A DNA stretch of 64,000 bases from Anaerolineae bacterium (GCA_030432295.1 JAUIHI010000005.1:186001-250000); one strand, 5' to 3'. Shown: positions 42,701 through 51,851, numbered from the stretch's first letter. A program made the numbers and translations. The notes: generated by a model not told the origin, from the sequence alone.

Positions 42701-45700
42701 AGACGTGATAGAGAATCACATCCATTGTGGCGCTGTTGGTGCTGACGCTACCCGCGGTCTGGGCCACGCCGATCTGCCCCCACAGGTAGCCTTTGGCGTA
42801 GTTGAGAATGTCGCCCAGGCGGGTGATGGAGGTGTTGCTGCCTTCTGGGGCTGTGCCCGGCCAGGTGGCGTCGAAGAGGCCACGAGAGAGGGCGCTGTTG
42901 GCCCAGGTCGGGCTGTTGCGCACATCGCCGATGATGCCCACCGCGCCGTCTTCCTGGCGCAGGAGAGATTCGGCCCAGTAGACGCCGCCGTTGCTGGTGC
43001 TGTAGGTGTAGTCGTCGTTGGCCGCGCTGCGGGTTTCGTTGTCAAAAAGGCCCGTGGCGCAATTGATGCTGTAGACCACCGGTGTCAGGTTGCCATTGTT
43101 CAGGCTGCCGAAGTTGCCCGTGCTGAAGCTGGGGTCGCCCCAGCGGGTGATGGAGCCGTGATCCCGATGGAAGATCAGGAAGTTGCCGTCGTTGAAGGCA
43201 TCGACCACATCGTTGGTGTCGCCGTCCCAGGCAAAGCCGCTGCCATCCCGCAGGTCCACAGGCAGGCGTGCGCCGTTGTTGTAGTAGTCGGGCGTCGTGT
43301 CCCGTGTGCCTGCGTTGTAGTAGCCGCTCTTTGTGGGATCGTCGTGATAGTCGTCGTCGCTGGTGTAGATGCGCTCGACGGTATAGCCTTCGCTGGTCAT
43401 TTCGTCCCGCACGAACTCGGCGGTTTCGGTGAAGCTGCGCACGGCCGTGCCGTCGTTGGCCGCGCTGGCGCTGCAACACTGGAAGTAGGCGGCGAAGGCC
43501 ATCTTGCTGTAGAAGCTGTGATTGTTGGGCGGGTTCTGCTCGTAGTTGACGATTTTGTTGATAACCGTCTCGGCGTCGGCCAGGGTGTCCACAGGAATGC
43601 GGCCCAGGGCCAGGTCGGGCAGAATGTCGCCCGCATCCATCAGCGAATATTCCAGGTCCGAGCCGGGGGTATCGGCAAAGTCGTCGGCTGTGGTGGCTGT
43701 GCCGTTGTCGTCCCAAGTGATCACCCGGTTGTACCAGGGCGGGATGTGTTCGGCGTCGCCCAGTAGCAGAACGTAGCTGGGGCGGATCAGACAGTCGTCG
43801 TACTTCTTTTCGATGGTGGCTTTGATCTCGACGGCAGTCGTGCCCGCCTTGCCTGCGCCGGTTTCCAGCACAGTCGTGGAGATGCCTTTGGAGCGCTTCC
43901 AGGTGGCTAATGTATCAGCCGCCGTGCGGAAGGCCGGGTCGGTGATGATAATATATTCGGTACCGATGCAGAGCCACGAAGTGATGTCGCCGGGCAGGAT
44001 GAATTTGTCCAGAATCCCGTAGTTCAGGACCAGACCTTCCACACCGGTCGTCTGTTTGTTGAAGGGGTTCAGGTCTCGCTCTGTGCGGAAGTAGCCCTTG
44101 CCGCCCTCAAACCGGAAGGCCACATCTACGCTGTCGAAGAGTGTGAGTATCTGCTTGGCCGGGTCGTATTGGCCCGCGGCAATCGATACCTGCCAGAGTT
44201 CCAGATCGCGCATTGTACCCAGCCGGTGAATCTCTACCGGGTTTTCGGGGAAGAGCTTTTCGCTGGCGTAGGCTTTCTCGTCAAAGGCGAAGGGGCGATC
44301 CCGGAAGTCGTCCACCGGGAATTCGTCCTTCTCCTGGCTGGCCGCCACGTCGGCAGGTTCAGGCTGGACAGGGGCCAAGAGCAGGCTATTGCGCTGACGC
44401 ACGTTGGGTGTAGATTTGTCCAGCAGCAGCGTTGCGCCCACAGGCACGGCAATCAGCCGGGTGTAGATGGGCACATTGGGCAGACCGGGACGCATACCCG
44501 CCTGGTCGATGCCGGGCACACCCACTTGGCCGAATTCCTGCTTCTCCGGGCCTTGCACCTTCCAGAAGTGGGCTTCGGGGAACTTGAACAGACCCTGCAA
44601 GCCTTTGTCGTCGTTCTGGTCCAGTTGGATGCGCACAAATTCTTCCCGATTGACAATCGGGAATTTGGGCGGATCGTAGCTGGGCGGGGTGGCTTCCTCC
44701 GGCACGATGGGTGCTGATTTGTCATCGGAGAAGTAGAGGTCGTCGATGACTTCGCTGAGTGTCGTGTCGCCATAGTTCAGTGTCACACGGGCAATGCGGC
44801 CCGCGCTGTCGTACATCCCGATAAACTCGGTGTAGGCTTCGGGCACGGGAGTGTTCGTCACCTGGCAGATGACATTGCCCGCGGCGTCGTAGCCCACCAT
44901 TGCGCCGGGTAGATTATTGGTTTCACCGTTGCCCATATAGAAACCCACGTGGGCCTTCGGGCTGTCAAACCAGAATGTCATCGGGACGTTGGCACTGGTG
45001 TTGGGGTGCACAGCGTCGTTGATCGCCACATTCGGCGCAGAACGGGCCGTCGTTGGGTCGGCTGTGCGGTCGCCGTAGGTGATGACCCGTGTCTCTTTGT
45101 TGTCCATAAAGTGCAGGCCGTGGGCCGGGACGTAATGTTCGCCAATCGTCACGGCGTCGTCCAGATCGTCGAAATTCACCAGCACTCGGTTGGGAATCTG
45201 ATTTTCGTGGAAGAGTTCCACGCAGGAGCCGGGCTGGATGGGCGGGTTCTTGTCGCCGGAAAAGGTCAGGTTGTCGATAGACTCGGAAAGCACTGTGTCG
45301 CCGTAGTCCAGTTCCACCCGTGCGATGCGAACTGCGCTGTCATAGACGCCGATGAAGAGCGGATGGGAGGCGGGCACGGGCGAGAATGTCTCGGTGCAGA
45401 GCAGGTTGCCCGCCCGGTCATAGGCCCGCAGAATACCGCCCAGGTCCGGCCCATTGCCCTGGCTGCCCTTGCCGTTGCCGGGGCGCATGCCCACATAGGC
45501 CTGGTCCGTATCAAAGCGGATGACCATCGGCACGTTGGCGCTGGTGTTGGGGGATTGGGCCGAGTTGGTCGCCACATTGGGCTCGGAGAAGGACTTGCCC
45601 ACGTCGTTGGGGTGGTCGGCGTAGGTGATGGCCCGTGTCGTCTGGTTGTCGTCAAAGACGACGCCGTGGGCAGCCTGGTAGTGGTTGCCCAATGTAAATG

Positions 45701-45929
45701 CGTTGGACAGTTCGTCGAAGTGCAGGACTGTCTTGCTGGGGACCTGCGCTTCGTTGGTGATGCGGACACAGGTGGCGGCTGCCTCCTGCATTGCCCGCTG
45801 GGGTGTAGCCGCCACTGGTGCGGCGGACGCGGGCAGGGCGCTGAGCAATGCAGAGAGCATCAGCGCCATCACCAGCATATAGGAGAGAAATCTTTCTCGC
45901 CATCGGTGTCGGTGAATGGGTGTTGTCAT
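39765..45929 (-). CDS. Giant secreted protein with two peptidase C25 (gingipain-like) domains
   Basis: A 2054-aa protein. A signal peptide (residues 1-36) is followed by two related beta domains ('NFDDLDDAVTIGEHY' type), then two copies of a C25 module about 737 residues apart. Each has 'GDAEHIPP', 'PDLALGRIPVDTL', HRDHGS and 'PVVYSINC'. Predicted catalytic pairs are His924/Cys957 and His1661/Cys1694, each 33 residues apart as in RgpB (211/244). The end has a beta domain and tail FLPSVQR. It is likely a surface or released cysteine protease. Confidence 0.9.
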   Translation of the reverse strand: MTTPIHRHRWRERFLSYMLVMALMLSALLSALPASAAPVAATPQRAMQEAAATCVRITNEAQVPSKTVLHFDELSNAFTLGNHYQAAHGVVFDDNQTTRAITYADHPNDVGKSFSEPNVATNSAQSPNTSANVPMVIRFDTDQAYVGMRPGNGKGSQGNGPDLGGILRAYDRAGNLLCTETFSPVPASHPLFIGVYDSAVRIARVELDYGDTVLSESIDNLTFSGDKNPPIQPGSCVELFHENQIPNRVLVNFDDLDDAVTIGEHYVPAHGLHFMDNKETRVITYGDRTADPTTARSAPNVAINDAVHPNTSANVPMTFWFDSPKAHVGFYMGNGETNNLPGAMVGYDAAGNVICQVTNTPVPEAYTEFIGMYDSAGRIARVTLNYGDTTLSEVIDDLYFSDDKSAPIVPEEATPPSYDPPKFPIVNREEFVRIQLDQNDDKGLQGLFKFPEAHFWKVQGPEKQEFGQVGVPGIDQAGMRPGLPNVPIYTRLIAVPVGATLLLDKSTPNVRQRNSLLLAPVQPEPADVAASQEKDEFPVDDFRDRPFAFDEKAYASEKLFPENPVEIHRLGTMRDLELWQVSIAAGQYDPAKQILTLFDSVDVAFRFEGGKGYFRTERDLNPFNKQTTGVEGLVLNYGILDKFILPGDITSWLCIGTEYIIITDPAFRTAADTLATWKRSKGISTTVLETGAGKAGTTAVEIKATIEKKYDDCLIRPSYVLLLGDAEHIPPWYNRVITWDDNGTATTADDFADTPGSDLEYSLMDAGDILPDLALGRIPVDTLADAETVINKIVNYEQNPPNNHSFYSKMAFAAYFQCCSASAANDGTAVRSFTETAEFVRDEMTSEGYTVERIYTSDDDYHDDPTKSGYYNAGTRDTTPDYYNNGARLPVDLRDGSGFAWDGDTNDVVDAFNDGNFLIFHRDHGSITRWGDPSFSTGNFGSLNNGNLTPVVYSINCATGLFDNETRSAANDDYTYSTSNGGVYWAESLLRQEDGAVGIIGDVRNSPTWANSALSRGLFDATWPGTAPEGSNTSITRLGDILNYAKGYLWGQIGVAQTAGSVSTNSATMDVILYHVYGDPTMEMWTKDPHKFWLGEIFIIEEYNPFGWRVRYPVNGATLTALQDGLPIGRAVVQDGKADVKFVQEPEKGKPVEWSASLPGAVSVKLRQEGQTNVDRPVFNRKDQVAVEVVQSDNKGFAAQIQFPPLQYWPAIGGDQRQYVQLGISGLEPNTAGIGQPDVPVYRRLLAVPRGAKVMLETPKVQAGTSMTQVILYPSQPSPVDSGLVEGNHPGDPPHDKGEPDESVFGNPDWAFDKEAYSGKDPFPAQPVSIQKVGRMRDLDLVQIEMAAGQYDPASQRYISYTGLEFRVQFEGGEGIFLPGESRNPFESGKSAYAQVLNWQAVPIFVGEWKIPTPIICIGAELLIITDPAFRSAADTLADWKRTSGISTLVVETGAGKAGVTKEEIQEYIRNKYNNCLVRPSYVDLIGDAEHIPPFYRATAYTAAAGTDLDYSLMDNADLMPDLALGRIPVDTLAEAEAVVNKIVAYEQHPPLFFAPNASYYNTMTFASYFQCCKSGASAGTDSRGYVETSEFVRDELMGSYTVERIYTTNAGASDTPNYYYNGAGLPADLNAASGYAWDGDTTDVIDAINAGRTLVYHRDHGSSSGWAHPSFKASNLGSLTNGSKTPVVYSINCSTGYFDNETDGSGANGSYFAEQILRLADGGAAGVFAASRVSPTWANNALTRGLFDATWSDVVPGYGGSTSITRLGDILNYGKAYMVSQIGVAQTAGSVSTSASDTNLIIYHLFGDATMEMHTGNPYRIILPWEAIPERVGPKLWNLKYPVEGAVITALQDGKPLARGTVEKGMASLRFLGDRDPDRPVQFSADMPGAIPVKLRVKQSSGDVTPEQGGTVENEEKDFSIEFPPNAVDENVEIVHTQLVSPTVDVPEGKTPLRSFLLDASDGEGNEIRQFKDFYVMKVCFSDEELKELGDLSKLELAFFDEEKQEWVSVETKVDESGKCLLIKLDHFTEFAVLSDTEPTAPMMQLFLPSVQR

Positions 45930-46266
45930 GGGTTCCTCCTGGGTGGATTGGGGTTACCAGTGAAAAGGTGAACGTTCTGAGGTCAGTGTGACAGAGAATA
46001 GGACGGCGCGGGGTTGCCTGCTCCACAGGGGATGTGTGGTGTAGGGCACAAATGGATATGAGTGGTGGGGGGCGTCTGCCCGGCCCTAAAGCGACCGGGC
46101 TACAGGGCGACGCCCCCTGAACGGGGCTTTAGGAGGAAGAGAGAGACCGACAATCAGCCGGATTTATCCGGCGTTGCTCGGTAGCCGGGGGACTTTAGCC
46201 CCCGGCAGGTGAGTTCGGGTAAAATGACAGAAGAATCGTCTTCTTCCCCCACCGATGGAGCAACCG
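45930..46266. other. Intergenic region (337 bp) with three REP-like palindromes
   Basis: No gene is seen. Words with dyad symmetry: 'gcgacgccccctgaacgggg' region (46108-46130), GCCGGATTTATCCGGC (46157-46172) and GCCGGGGG/CCCCCGGC (46184-46206). They lie between divergent genes, so not at terminators. Confidence 0.75.
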
Positions 46267-47121
46267 ATGGAAACCGTACAATTGGGCAAGACCGGCGTAT
46301 CCGTCAGCCGCCTGGGATTCGGCGGCGCGCCCGCGGGATTGACGAACTATCTGGTGAATTCCTCGCCGGACGATGTAAACCAGCGCGAGCAGACTATCGC
46401 CGCTATCCACCGGGCCGCGGAGTTGGGCGTCACTTTTTTCGACACCGCGGCGGCCTACGGCAAAGGCGCAAGCGAGGAAATCTATGGCGAGGCTCTGGCG
46501 TCGGTGACGACGCCGGTCTTTGTGGCGACCAAAGCCATCCCCCAGGTGGAGAGTGTGCGGGGCAGCCTGGAAGCCAGTCTCAGTCGTCTACGCCGGGATC
46601 GGGTCGATCTCTTCCAGATTCACGGGATGACCTACGACGAAGAAACTGTCGATGGGATTCTGGCGCCGGGCGGGATACTGGAGCAGATGGAGTCATTGAA
46701 GGCCGAGGGGCTGACCCGTTTCATCGGCTTTACGACGGAGGACAACAATCCGCCGCTCTACCGGCTGATGCGAACGGGGCGCTTTGATGTGGTGCAGATG
46801 TGCTACAACTTCGCATTCCAACACCCCTACGACGCGGCCCGGCCCGCGGGCAGTCTGCTGGAAGCGGAGAAGCACGGCTTGGGCGTCATCACGATGCGGG
46901 CGCTCACATCGGGTCTGGTGCAAAAGTGGATACATAAGGTCAACCCGGCCAACACTTTCGACTACACACCGGCTCTGCTTCAGTACGTGCTGTCCAATCC
47001 GCTGGTCCACGTGGCCCTGGTGGGAATGCGCACGCCGGAGGAAGTGGAGAAGAATGTGGCGATTGTCAACGATCGCAGCGGGCGCATCGATCTGGTCGAA
47101 CTCAACCGGAAGTTTCTTTGA
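46267..47121 (+). CDS. Aldo/keto reductase
   Basis: A 284-aa (alpha/beta)8-barrel oxidoreductase. The predicted catalytic tetrad is Asp59 and Tyr64 ('FFDTAAAYGKG'), Lys89 ('FVATKA') and His119 ('LFQIHG'). It reduces aldehydes or ketones with NADPH; the substrate is unknown. The ATG at 46267 is chosen because GGAG at 46257-46260 is well placed. The same context, 'ggagcaacc' before an ATG, occurs at the HIT gene. Confidence 0.9.
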   Translation: METVQLGKTGVSVSRLGFGGAPAGLTNYLVNSSPDDVNQREQTIAAIHRAAELGVTFFDTAAAYGKGASEEIYGEALASVTTPVFVATKAIPQVESVRGSLEASLSRLRRDRVDLFQIHGMTYDEETVDGILAPGGILEQMESLKAEGLTRFIGFTTEDNNPPLYRLMRTGRFDVVQMCYNFAFQHPYDAARPAGSLLEAEKHGLGVITMRALTSGLVQKWIHKVNPANTFDYTPALLQYVLSNPLVHVALVGMRTPEEVEKNVAIVNDRSGRIDLVELNRKFL

Positions 47122-47138
47122 TAGAAAACCGGATGACC

Positions 47139-47200
47139 GTAGGGGCGCTTGCTTGCTGCGCCCGCTTCCGGAGACGGGCGCAGCAAGCAAGCGCCCCTAC
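47139..47200. repeat. Perfect 26-bp-arm hairpin (GTAGGGGCGC family)
   Basis: Arms 47139-47164 and 47175-47200 are exact complements, beginning GTAGGGGCGCTTGCTTGCTG, with a 10-base loop. It lies between two same-strand genes, 20 bases before the thioesterase start. Confidence 0.88.
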
Positions 47201-47220
47201 ACAAATTGGAAATTCAAGCA

Positions 47221-47640
47221 ATGTTTAATTCTGACCTTTCCATAGAAGCTCTCAACGCCTTTTCCGCGGATACCCTCGTTTCTCACTTGGGTATCGAATT
47301 CACGGAGATCGGCCCGGACTTTATGACGGCGCGGATGCCCGTGGACAGCCGCACGGTTCAGCCCTTTCGCCAGCTCCACGGCGGCGCGTCGGTCTCCCTG
47401 GCCGAGTCATTGGGCAGTGTGGCTTCCTTCGCCCTCATCGATCCGGCCACCCAGGCCGCGGTGGGGCTGGAGATCAATGCCAACCATCTGAGGGGGGTGC
47501 GCGCTGGCTTCGTGTATGCCACGGCCCGGCCCCTGCACATTGGCCGCCGCACCCACGTCTGGGATATTCGCATAGTCGATGATGCCGAGCGGTTGGTCTG
47601 TGTCTGCCGTCTGACAATGGCGATTGTGGATCGGGAGTGA
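47221..47640 (+). CDS. Hotdog-fold thioesterase (PaaI/MenI-like)
   Basis: A 139-aa single-hotdog protein. 'QLHGGASVSLAESLGSVAS' gives the HGG motif (His53) and candidate catalytic Glu62; 'GLEINANHLRGVRAGFVYA' is the usual substrate-tunnel strand. It probably hydrolyses acyl- or aryl-CoA such as 1,4-dihydroxy-2-naphthoyl-CoA (MenI-like), although the exact substrate is uncertain. The start is the ATG after a hairpin. Confidence 0.9.
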   Translation: MFNSDLSIEALNAFSADTLVSHLGIEFTEIGPDFMTARMPVDSRTVQPFRQLHGGASVSLAESLGSVASFALIDPATQAAVGLEINANHLRGVRAGFVYATARPLHIGRRTHVWDIRIVDDAERLVCVCRLTMAIVDRE

Positions 47641-47706
47641 GGAGAGTAAGCGGTAATCAGTAGCACTCGCCAGGAGGCACTGTTCACCGTCCGCCGTCCA
47701 CTACTT

Positions 47707-47736
47707 TTGACACGCCCTTTCCCGGACGCCTATAAT
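47707..47736 (+). promoter_or_regulatory. Sigma-70 type promoter of def
   Basis: TTGACA (47707-47712), an 18-base spacer and TATAAT (47731-47736) are both exact consensus boxes. The expected start of transcription near 47743 supports the def start at 47780. Confidence 0.85.
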
Positions 47737-47779
47737 AGTAGGGTTGTTGATGCAATTACGAGCGAGGAAAGAGAGTGGG

Positions 47780-48322
47780 ATGGCTTTACTGGAGATTGTG
47801 ACCCCCAAAAGTGCCAACGCAGCAATACTGCGCAACCCAACCAAACGGGTGCGCGTTTTTGACGCTGGGCTGCATAAATTGTTGGACGATATGGTTGTGA
47901 CCATGCGCGACGCCAATGGCGCAGGGTTGGCCGCACCGCAGATCGGCCTGGATCAGCGCATTTCGGTCATCGAATGGCCGGAGGACCCGGACAAACCGGA
48001 AGAGACCCTGCGGCGCTACGAAGTGATCAACCCGGAGATTGTTAAAGCGAAGGGCGCGGAGGAAGGGCAAGAGGGCTGTCTTAGCCTGCCCGGTATGGCC
48101 GCGGATGTGGTGCGCGCTACGTATTTGCTGGTGAAGTTCCAGGATCGCGATGGCAAGGAAGTGCGGCTGAAAGCCTACGACTGGCTGGCCCGCATCTTCC
48201 AGCACGAGATCGATCACCTGAACGGGGTGCTGATGACCGACCGGGCCGAGGTGCTCTATCGGGTGGTGGAGAACGACGAGGGCGAAGTCGAGTTGATTCC
48301 TCTGGAGCGGGTGGCCGCGTAG
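47780..48322 (+). CDS. def: Peptide deformylase
   Basis: A 180-aa metalloenzyme that removes the formyl group from new proteins. All three motifs are present: GAGLAAPQIG, EGCLSL with Cys100, and QHEIDHLNG with His142, Glu143 and His146. The Cys and two His bind iron or zinc. It has its own consensus promoter and a bidirectional terminator shared with mltG. Confidence 0.96.
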   Translation: MALLEIVTPKSANAAILRNPTKRVRVFDAGLHKLLDDMVVTMRDANGAGLAAPQIGLDQRISVIEWPEDPDKPEETLRRYEVINPEIVKAKGAEEGQEGCLSLPGMAADVVRATYLLVKFQDRDGKEVRLKAYDWLARIFQHEIDHLNGVLMTDRAEVLYRVVENDEGEVELIPLERVAA

Positions 48323-48353
48323 CAAAAGCCACGAAGGCACAAAGAAGAAAAAC

Positions 48354-48388
48354 GGCCCTGCAATTGTTTCGATTGCAGGGCCATTTTT
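48354..48388. terminator. Bidirectional terminator between def and mltG
   Basis: Arms GGCCCTGCAAT (48354-48364) and complement (48372-48382) are followed by TTTTT. On the other strand the stem is followed by a T-run as well (AAAAA precedes it), fitting convergent def and mltG. Confidence 0.85.
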
Positions 48389-48403
48389 GATTCAATAGTC
48401 TCC

Positions 48404-49522
48404 CTACGGGTTCAGATAACGCTGCACGTTCACCAGATGCTCGTCGTAGGTCTCGGCAAAGATGTGTGCGCCGCTTCCGTCCGGTGTGGCGACGAAGTAG
48501 ATGTAGTCGTGTTCGTCGGGATAGAGGACAGCCCGAATCGAGGCCAGACCGGGGGAGGCAATCGGGCCGGGGGGGATGCCTGTGTAGATGTACGTGTTGT
48601 AGGGGCTGACGACGCCGCTGTATTCTTCCAGAAAGACCGGTGTCTTCCACCACTGGCCTGTCGCAGGATGGTAGCCCATCGCATACTGCACAGTCGGATC
48701 CGCGTCCAGTTTGATGCCCGCGGCCAGCCGGTTTAGATAGACCGCGGCGATGGCGGGCCGCTCCTCCGGCAGTACAGCCTCCCGTTCCACAATGCTGGCC
48801 AGGGTGAGGGCCGCGTAGAGGTCCAGGTCTGTATCCCCCTGGGCCAACGCTGCCTCGTATACGGGCACAACCTGGGCCAGGAAGGCGTCCAACTGTCGAG
48901 TCAGCAGGTCAACGGCAGTGGTACCCTCGACAGGCAGTTCAAATGTGCTGGGGAAAAGATAGCCTTCCAGACTGGTCCCTGCTGGGCGGGTATTGAGAAA
49001 GGGGTAGCGGCTCACGTCCAGGCCGGTCAGATCGCCCGCCAGCGCCCGCTGCCGGTATTCATCGCCGTCGGTCAGAATCCCCTTCTCGGCCAGATAGTCG
49101 GCGATCTGCTCCAGCCGCCAGCCTTCGGGGATCGTCAGCCGGGTGCTGGACGCCCGAGAATTTTGCAGGGCCTCGGCGATCTCCACGGGGGTCATATTGG
49201 GGCGCAAATAGAACGTGCCCGCTTCCAGCCGTTGGGCGATTCCCTGCACCCGCACATAGGCCTCAAAGAGAGTGGCGTCGCCGATCAGCCCGGCTGTTGC
49301 CAACTGTTCAGCAATGCCGCGGGCCGTCGCGCCTGGGATGATTTCAAAGCGGATGGCGCGGCTGTCTACGCTGTGGGGACGCTGCAGGCTATCCTCGTTG
49401 CTGGCCAGATAGCCCTGCAACATATCCTCCCGTGTGCAGGCCGAGAAGACAAAGAACAGCGCGAAGAGCAGCGCTAGCAAGCCTATAGTGCGGAATTCCC
49501 GGTGTCGGAGAGGATCAGCCAT
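48404..49522 (-). CDS. mltG: Endolytic murein transglycosylase MltG
   Basis: A 372-aa protein. An N-terminal membrane segment (10-28) ends FSAC, a weak lipobox with Cys29. A LysM-like domain follows (about 55-120), then the YceG catalytic domain with predicted Glu246 in '[20 protein letters not shown]' and '[13 protein letters not shown]' and '[16 protein letters not shown]'. It cuts nascent glycan strands outside the membrane and ends chain growth. The start is the ATG in [10 protein letters not shown]. The upstream epimerase gene ends four bases before it. Confidence 0.94.
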   Translation of the reverse strand: MADPLRHREFRTIGLLALLFALFFVFSACTREDMLQGYLASNEDSLQRPHSVDSRAIRFEIIPGATARGIAEQLATAGLIGDATLFEAYVRVQGIAQRLEAGTFYLRPNMTPVEIAEALQNSRASSTRLTIPEGWRLEQIADYLAEKGILTDGDEYRQRALAGDLTGLDVSRYPFLNTRPAGTSLEGYLFPSTFELPVEGTTAVDLLTRQLDAFLAQVVPVYEAALAQGDTDLDLYAALTLASIVEREAVLPEERPAIAAVYLNRLAAGIKLDADPTVQYAMGYHPATGQWWKTPVFLEEYSGVVSPYNTYIYTGIPPGPIASPGLASIRAVLYPDEHDYIYFVATPDGSGAHIFAETYDEHLVNVQRYLNP

Positions 49523-49526
49523 TGAT

Positions 49527-50516
49527 TTAGCCGCCGCTGCTCCAAAGAGCAAAGCCAAGCATTCGGGCGGTGTTGACTTTGCGGCCGGTCTCTTTTTTAA
49601 AAAGGGGATCGTTGCGATAGAGGATTTCTAGCCCTTCCTCCAACTGAATCCGGGGTTTGTAGCCGAGCAGGGCCTGTGCTTTGGAGATGTCGGCCACCAG
49701 ACGCGCGGTGCCACCGCTCTTTTCCCGGTTGTGCAGCAGGCGGGGGCGTTTGCCCAAAACTTTTCCAATCGCAGCCGCGGCCTGATTGATGGAAGTCTCC
49801 TGGCCGCTGCCGATGTTGATGATCTGCCGGTCAATGCCGGAGGCAATCCCTGCCGCAGCCAGCCCCTGTATCACATCCTCAATAAAGACAAAATCACGGG
49901 TCTGCTCGCCATCGCCAAAGACAATCGCTGATCCGTTTTGAGCCGTCTGTTGCATCAGATAGGGGATGACTGGGCCGTGGGTGGGGGGCAGGGGCTGGCC
50001 GGGGCCATAGGCATTGAAGATGCGCAGGCTGACGGCTTCAAAACCGACCAGACCACCCATTGTAAAGAGGTATTGCTCCGCGGCCATCTTTGTCACTGCA
50101 TAGGGCGCGGCAGGGGAGGGCAGCGCGTTTTCGTTGACCGGCTGGGAGGGCTGCTCGCCATAGACAGTCGCGCTGCTGGCAAGGATCACCCGCCCTACGC
50201 CCACATCCCGGCAGGCCTCCAGCAGAGAGACAGTACCGCCTACATTGACGTCGTTGTAGTCCCTGGGATAGAGGATGGAAGCAGGCACGCTGACCAGCGC
50301 GGCCAGATGATAGACAACATCCACTCCTTGCAGCAGGGACCAGAGGGTAGGAACGTCCCGCACATCGCCCCGCTTTACATAGATATCCTGGTGCATCCGG
50401 TTCGGATCACCACTGGTCATGTCGTCCAAAACCCGCACATAATGGCCCTGCTCGTGCAGGAAATTTGCCAGATGGCTGCCAATAAAGCCGGCTCCACCAG
50501 TGATCAAAATTCGCAT
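49527..50516 (-). CDS. NAD-dependent sugar-nucleotide epimerase/dehydratase (UDP-glucose 4-epimerase-like)
   Basis: A 329-aa extended-SDR protein. NAD motif '[20 protein letters not shown]'; catalytic 'ASSATVYG' and '[12 protein letters not shown]' (YxxxK); '[12 protein letters not shown]'. It likely interconverts UDP-sugars at C4, but the exact substrate is not fixed. AAGGAG precedes the ATG. The gap to mltG on the same strand is four bases, so the two are co-transcribed. Confidence 0.88.
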   Translation of the reverse strand: MRILITGGAGFIGSHLANFLHEQGHYVRVLDDMTSGDPNRMHQDIYVKRGDVRDVPTLWSLLQGVDVVYHLAALVSVPASILYPRDYNDVNVGGTVSLLEACRDVGVGRVILASSATVYGEQPSQPVNENALPSPAAPYAVTKMAAEQYLFTMGGLVGFEAVSLRIFNAYGPGQPLPPTHGPVIPYLMQQTAQNGSAIVFGDGEQTRDFVFIEDVIQGLAAAGIASGIDRQIINIGSGQETSINQAAAAIGKVLGKRPRLLHNREKSGGTARLVADISKAQALLGYKPRIQLEEGLEILYRNDPLFKKETGRKVNTARMLGFALWSSGG

Positions 50517-50867
50517 ACTTCTCCTTTTCTCCTGCGGCGCATTCATCAAGAATTGCCACTTTTCATGCCGCGCAGTATAACACCCGGCTAACGATTTTGC
50601 CAACTGTTTTCGTCCCTGACCTGCTGTCGCAGTCACTACTATTCTAGCCAGATGCCGTTACAAAATCGTAACAGGCTATCAAAACTCCTGTCAGTCTGGT
50701 CTGCGCCCATCTTCCTGTCTGTGTTCTGCGTCACTTGGCTCCGGTCTACTGGGGCACAATCGTTTGGGTGTTATCCCCGTTTTTTTGCTATACTGCCCTG
50801 TCAGTTGCAGAGATCGTTTGTCCACAGCGAGGCTCTGCCCGCTCTACAATCACCTGCGAGAATTTCT
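50517..50867. other. Divergent intergenic region (351 bp) between epimerase and rmd
   Basis: No gene is seen, although the rmd frame stays open back to 50652. It holds the upstream sequence of the epimerase gene and a candidate rmd promoter. The few starts further upstream have no good ribosome-binding site. Confidence 0.6.
50786..50794 (+). promoter_or_regulatory. Candidate extended -10 promoter of rmd-gmd
   Basis: TGCTATACT is an extended -10 box, with a weak TTGGGT 19 bases upstream of TATACT. It would start transcription near 50802, inside the longer open frame, and so favours the GTG start at 50868. Confidence 0.5.
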
Positions 50868-51851
50868 GTGCGCGCTCTCATCACCGGTATTGCCGGATTC
50901 GCCGGTTCTGCCTTGGCCCAATCGTTGCTGGACAATCCCGACGTGGAAATCCACGGCATCATCCACCGCCACGACTGGCGAATTCGGGCTATACGCGGCC
51001 AGATTCATCTCCACAAAGGCGATCTGCGCAATCCTTCCTGGGTGGACGAGGTGATTCAGGCCGTACAGCCGGACCTGTTGCTGCATCTGGCCGCGTGGAG
51101 CGATGTGGGGGGGAGTTGGTCCCAGCCCTGGGTGGCCTACGAACTGAATATCCACTGCCAGCTCAATCTGCTGGAAGCCGTGCGCCGTTTTGTGCCTGCG
51201 TGTCGGGTGCTGGTGGTCGGCTCCAACGAAGTCTATGGACGGGTGCGCGCCGAAGATTTGCCCGTAAATGAGGATACGCCCTTTCGTCCCAACTCGCCCT
51301 ATGGGGTGAGCAAAATCGCCCAGGATATGATGGGCTATCAGTATTTTTGTAATTACGGGCTGCCGATTGTGCGGGTGCGCAGCTTCAATAATATCGGACC
51401 CGGCCAGGCCGACGATTTCGTCGCCAGCGCTTTCGCCCGCCAGATCGCGGAAATTGAGGCAGGCCAGCGGGAGCCAGTCTTACAGGTAGGCAATCTGACC
51501 ACCGTGAGGGACTTTACCGACGTGCGGGATGTGGTGGAGGCCTATTGGCTGGCTGTTCAGAAGGGTGAACCCGGCACTGTCTACAATGTGGGCAGCGGCC
51601 AGGGGTATACCATCCAGTCAATTTTGGACATCCTTTTGCAGATGAGTACAGTCGATATTCGGGTGGAGCAGGACCCATCCCGCCTGCGCCCCAGCGACGT
51701 GCCCGCGATGATCTGCGACAACCGCCGTTTGGTCGATGCCACGGGCTGGCAGCCCTGCTTTGCTCTACGCGATACACTTCAGGACGTACTCAATGGTTGG
51801 CGGCTGGATATTCTGGGGAACAGGGCCGCAGACCGAGGCGTTTCTGCCTAG
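50868..51851 (+). CDS. rmd: GDP-4-dehydro-6-deoxy-D-mannose reductase (Rmd-like)
   Basis: A 327-aa extended-SDR protein: 'ALITGIAGFAGSALAQSLL', 'VVGSNEVYGRV', 'SPYGVSKIAQDMMGYQYF' (YxxxK) and 'RSFNNIGPGQ'. The FNNIGPGQ motif and place before gmd indicate reduction of the Gmd product to GDP-D-rhamnose, a building block of surface glycans. GTG at 50868 is preferred; the longer N-terminus has no SDR-like sequence. It runs 42 bases before the gmd ATG. Confidence 0.85.
   Translation: MRALITGIAGFAGSALAQSLLDNPDVEIHGIIHRHDWRIRAIRGQIHLHKGDLRNPSWVDEVIQAVQPDLLLHLAAWSDVGGSWSQPWVAYELNIHCQLNLLEAVRRFVPACRVLVVGSNEVYGRVRAEDLPVNEDTPFRPNSPYGVSKIAQDMMGYQYFCNYGLPIVRVRSFNNIGPGQADDFVASAFARQIAEIEAGQREPVLQVGNLTTVRDFTDVRDVVEAYWLAVQKGEPGTVYNVGSGQGYTIQSILDILLQMSTVDIRVEQDPSRLRPSDVPAMICDNRRLVDATGWQPCFALRDTLQDVLNGWRLDILGNRAADRGVSA

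Noticed and set aside
41217-43766. Open frame of 849 residues on the plus strand
   Set aside because: It lies wholly inside the minus-strand C25 protease gene, has no ribosome-binding site or recognisable domain, and reflects the codon bias of the real gene.
46054-46206. Riboswitch or small RNA upstream of the aldo/keto reductase
   Set aside because: The dyads are short palindromes of the REP kind and do not fit any riboswitch core I can recognise.
50652-50867. N-terminal extension of Rmd
   Set aside because: It has no SDR-like sequence, and a promoter candidate lies inside it; the GTG at 50868 starts the nucleotide-binding motif.
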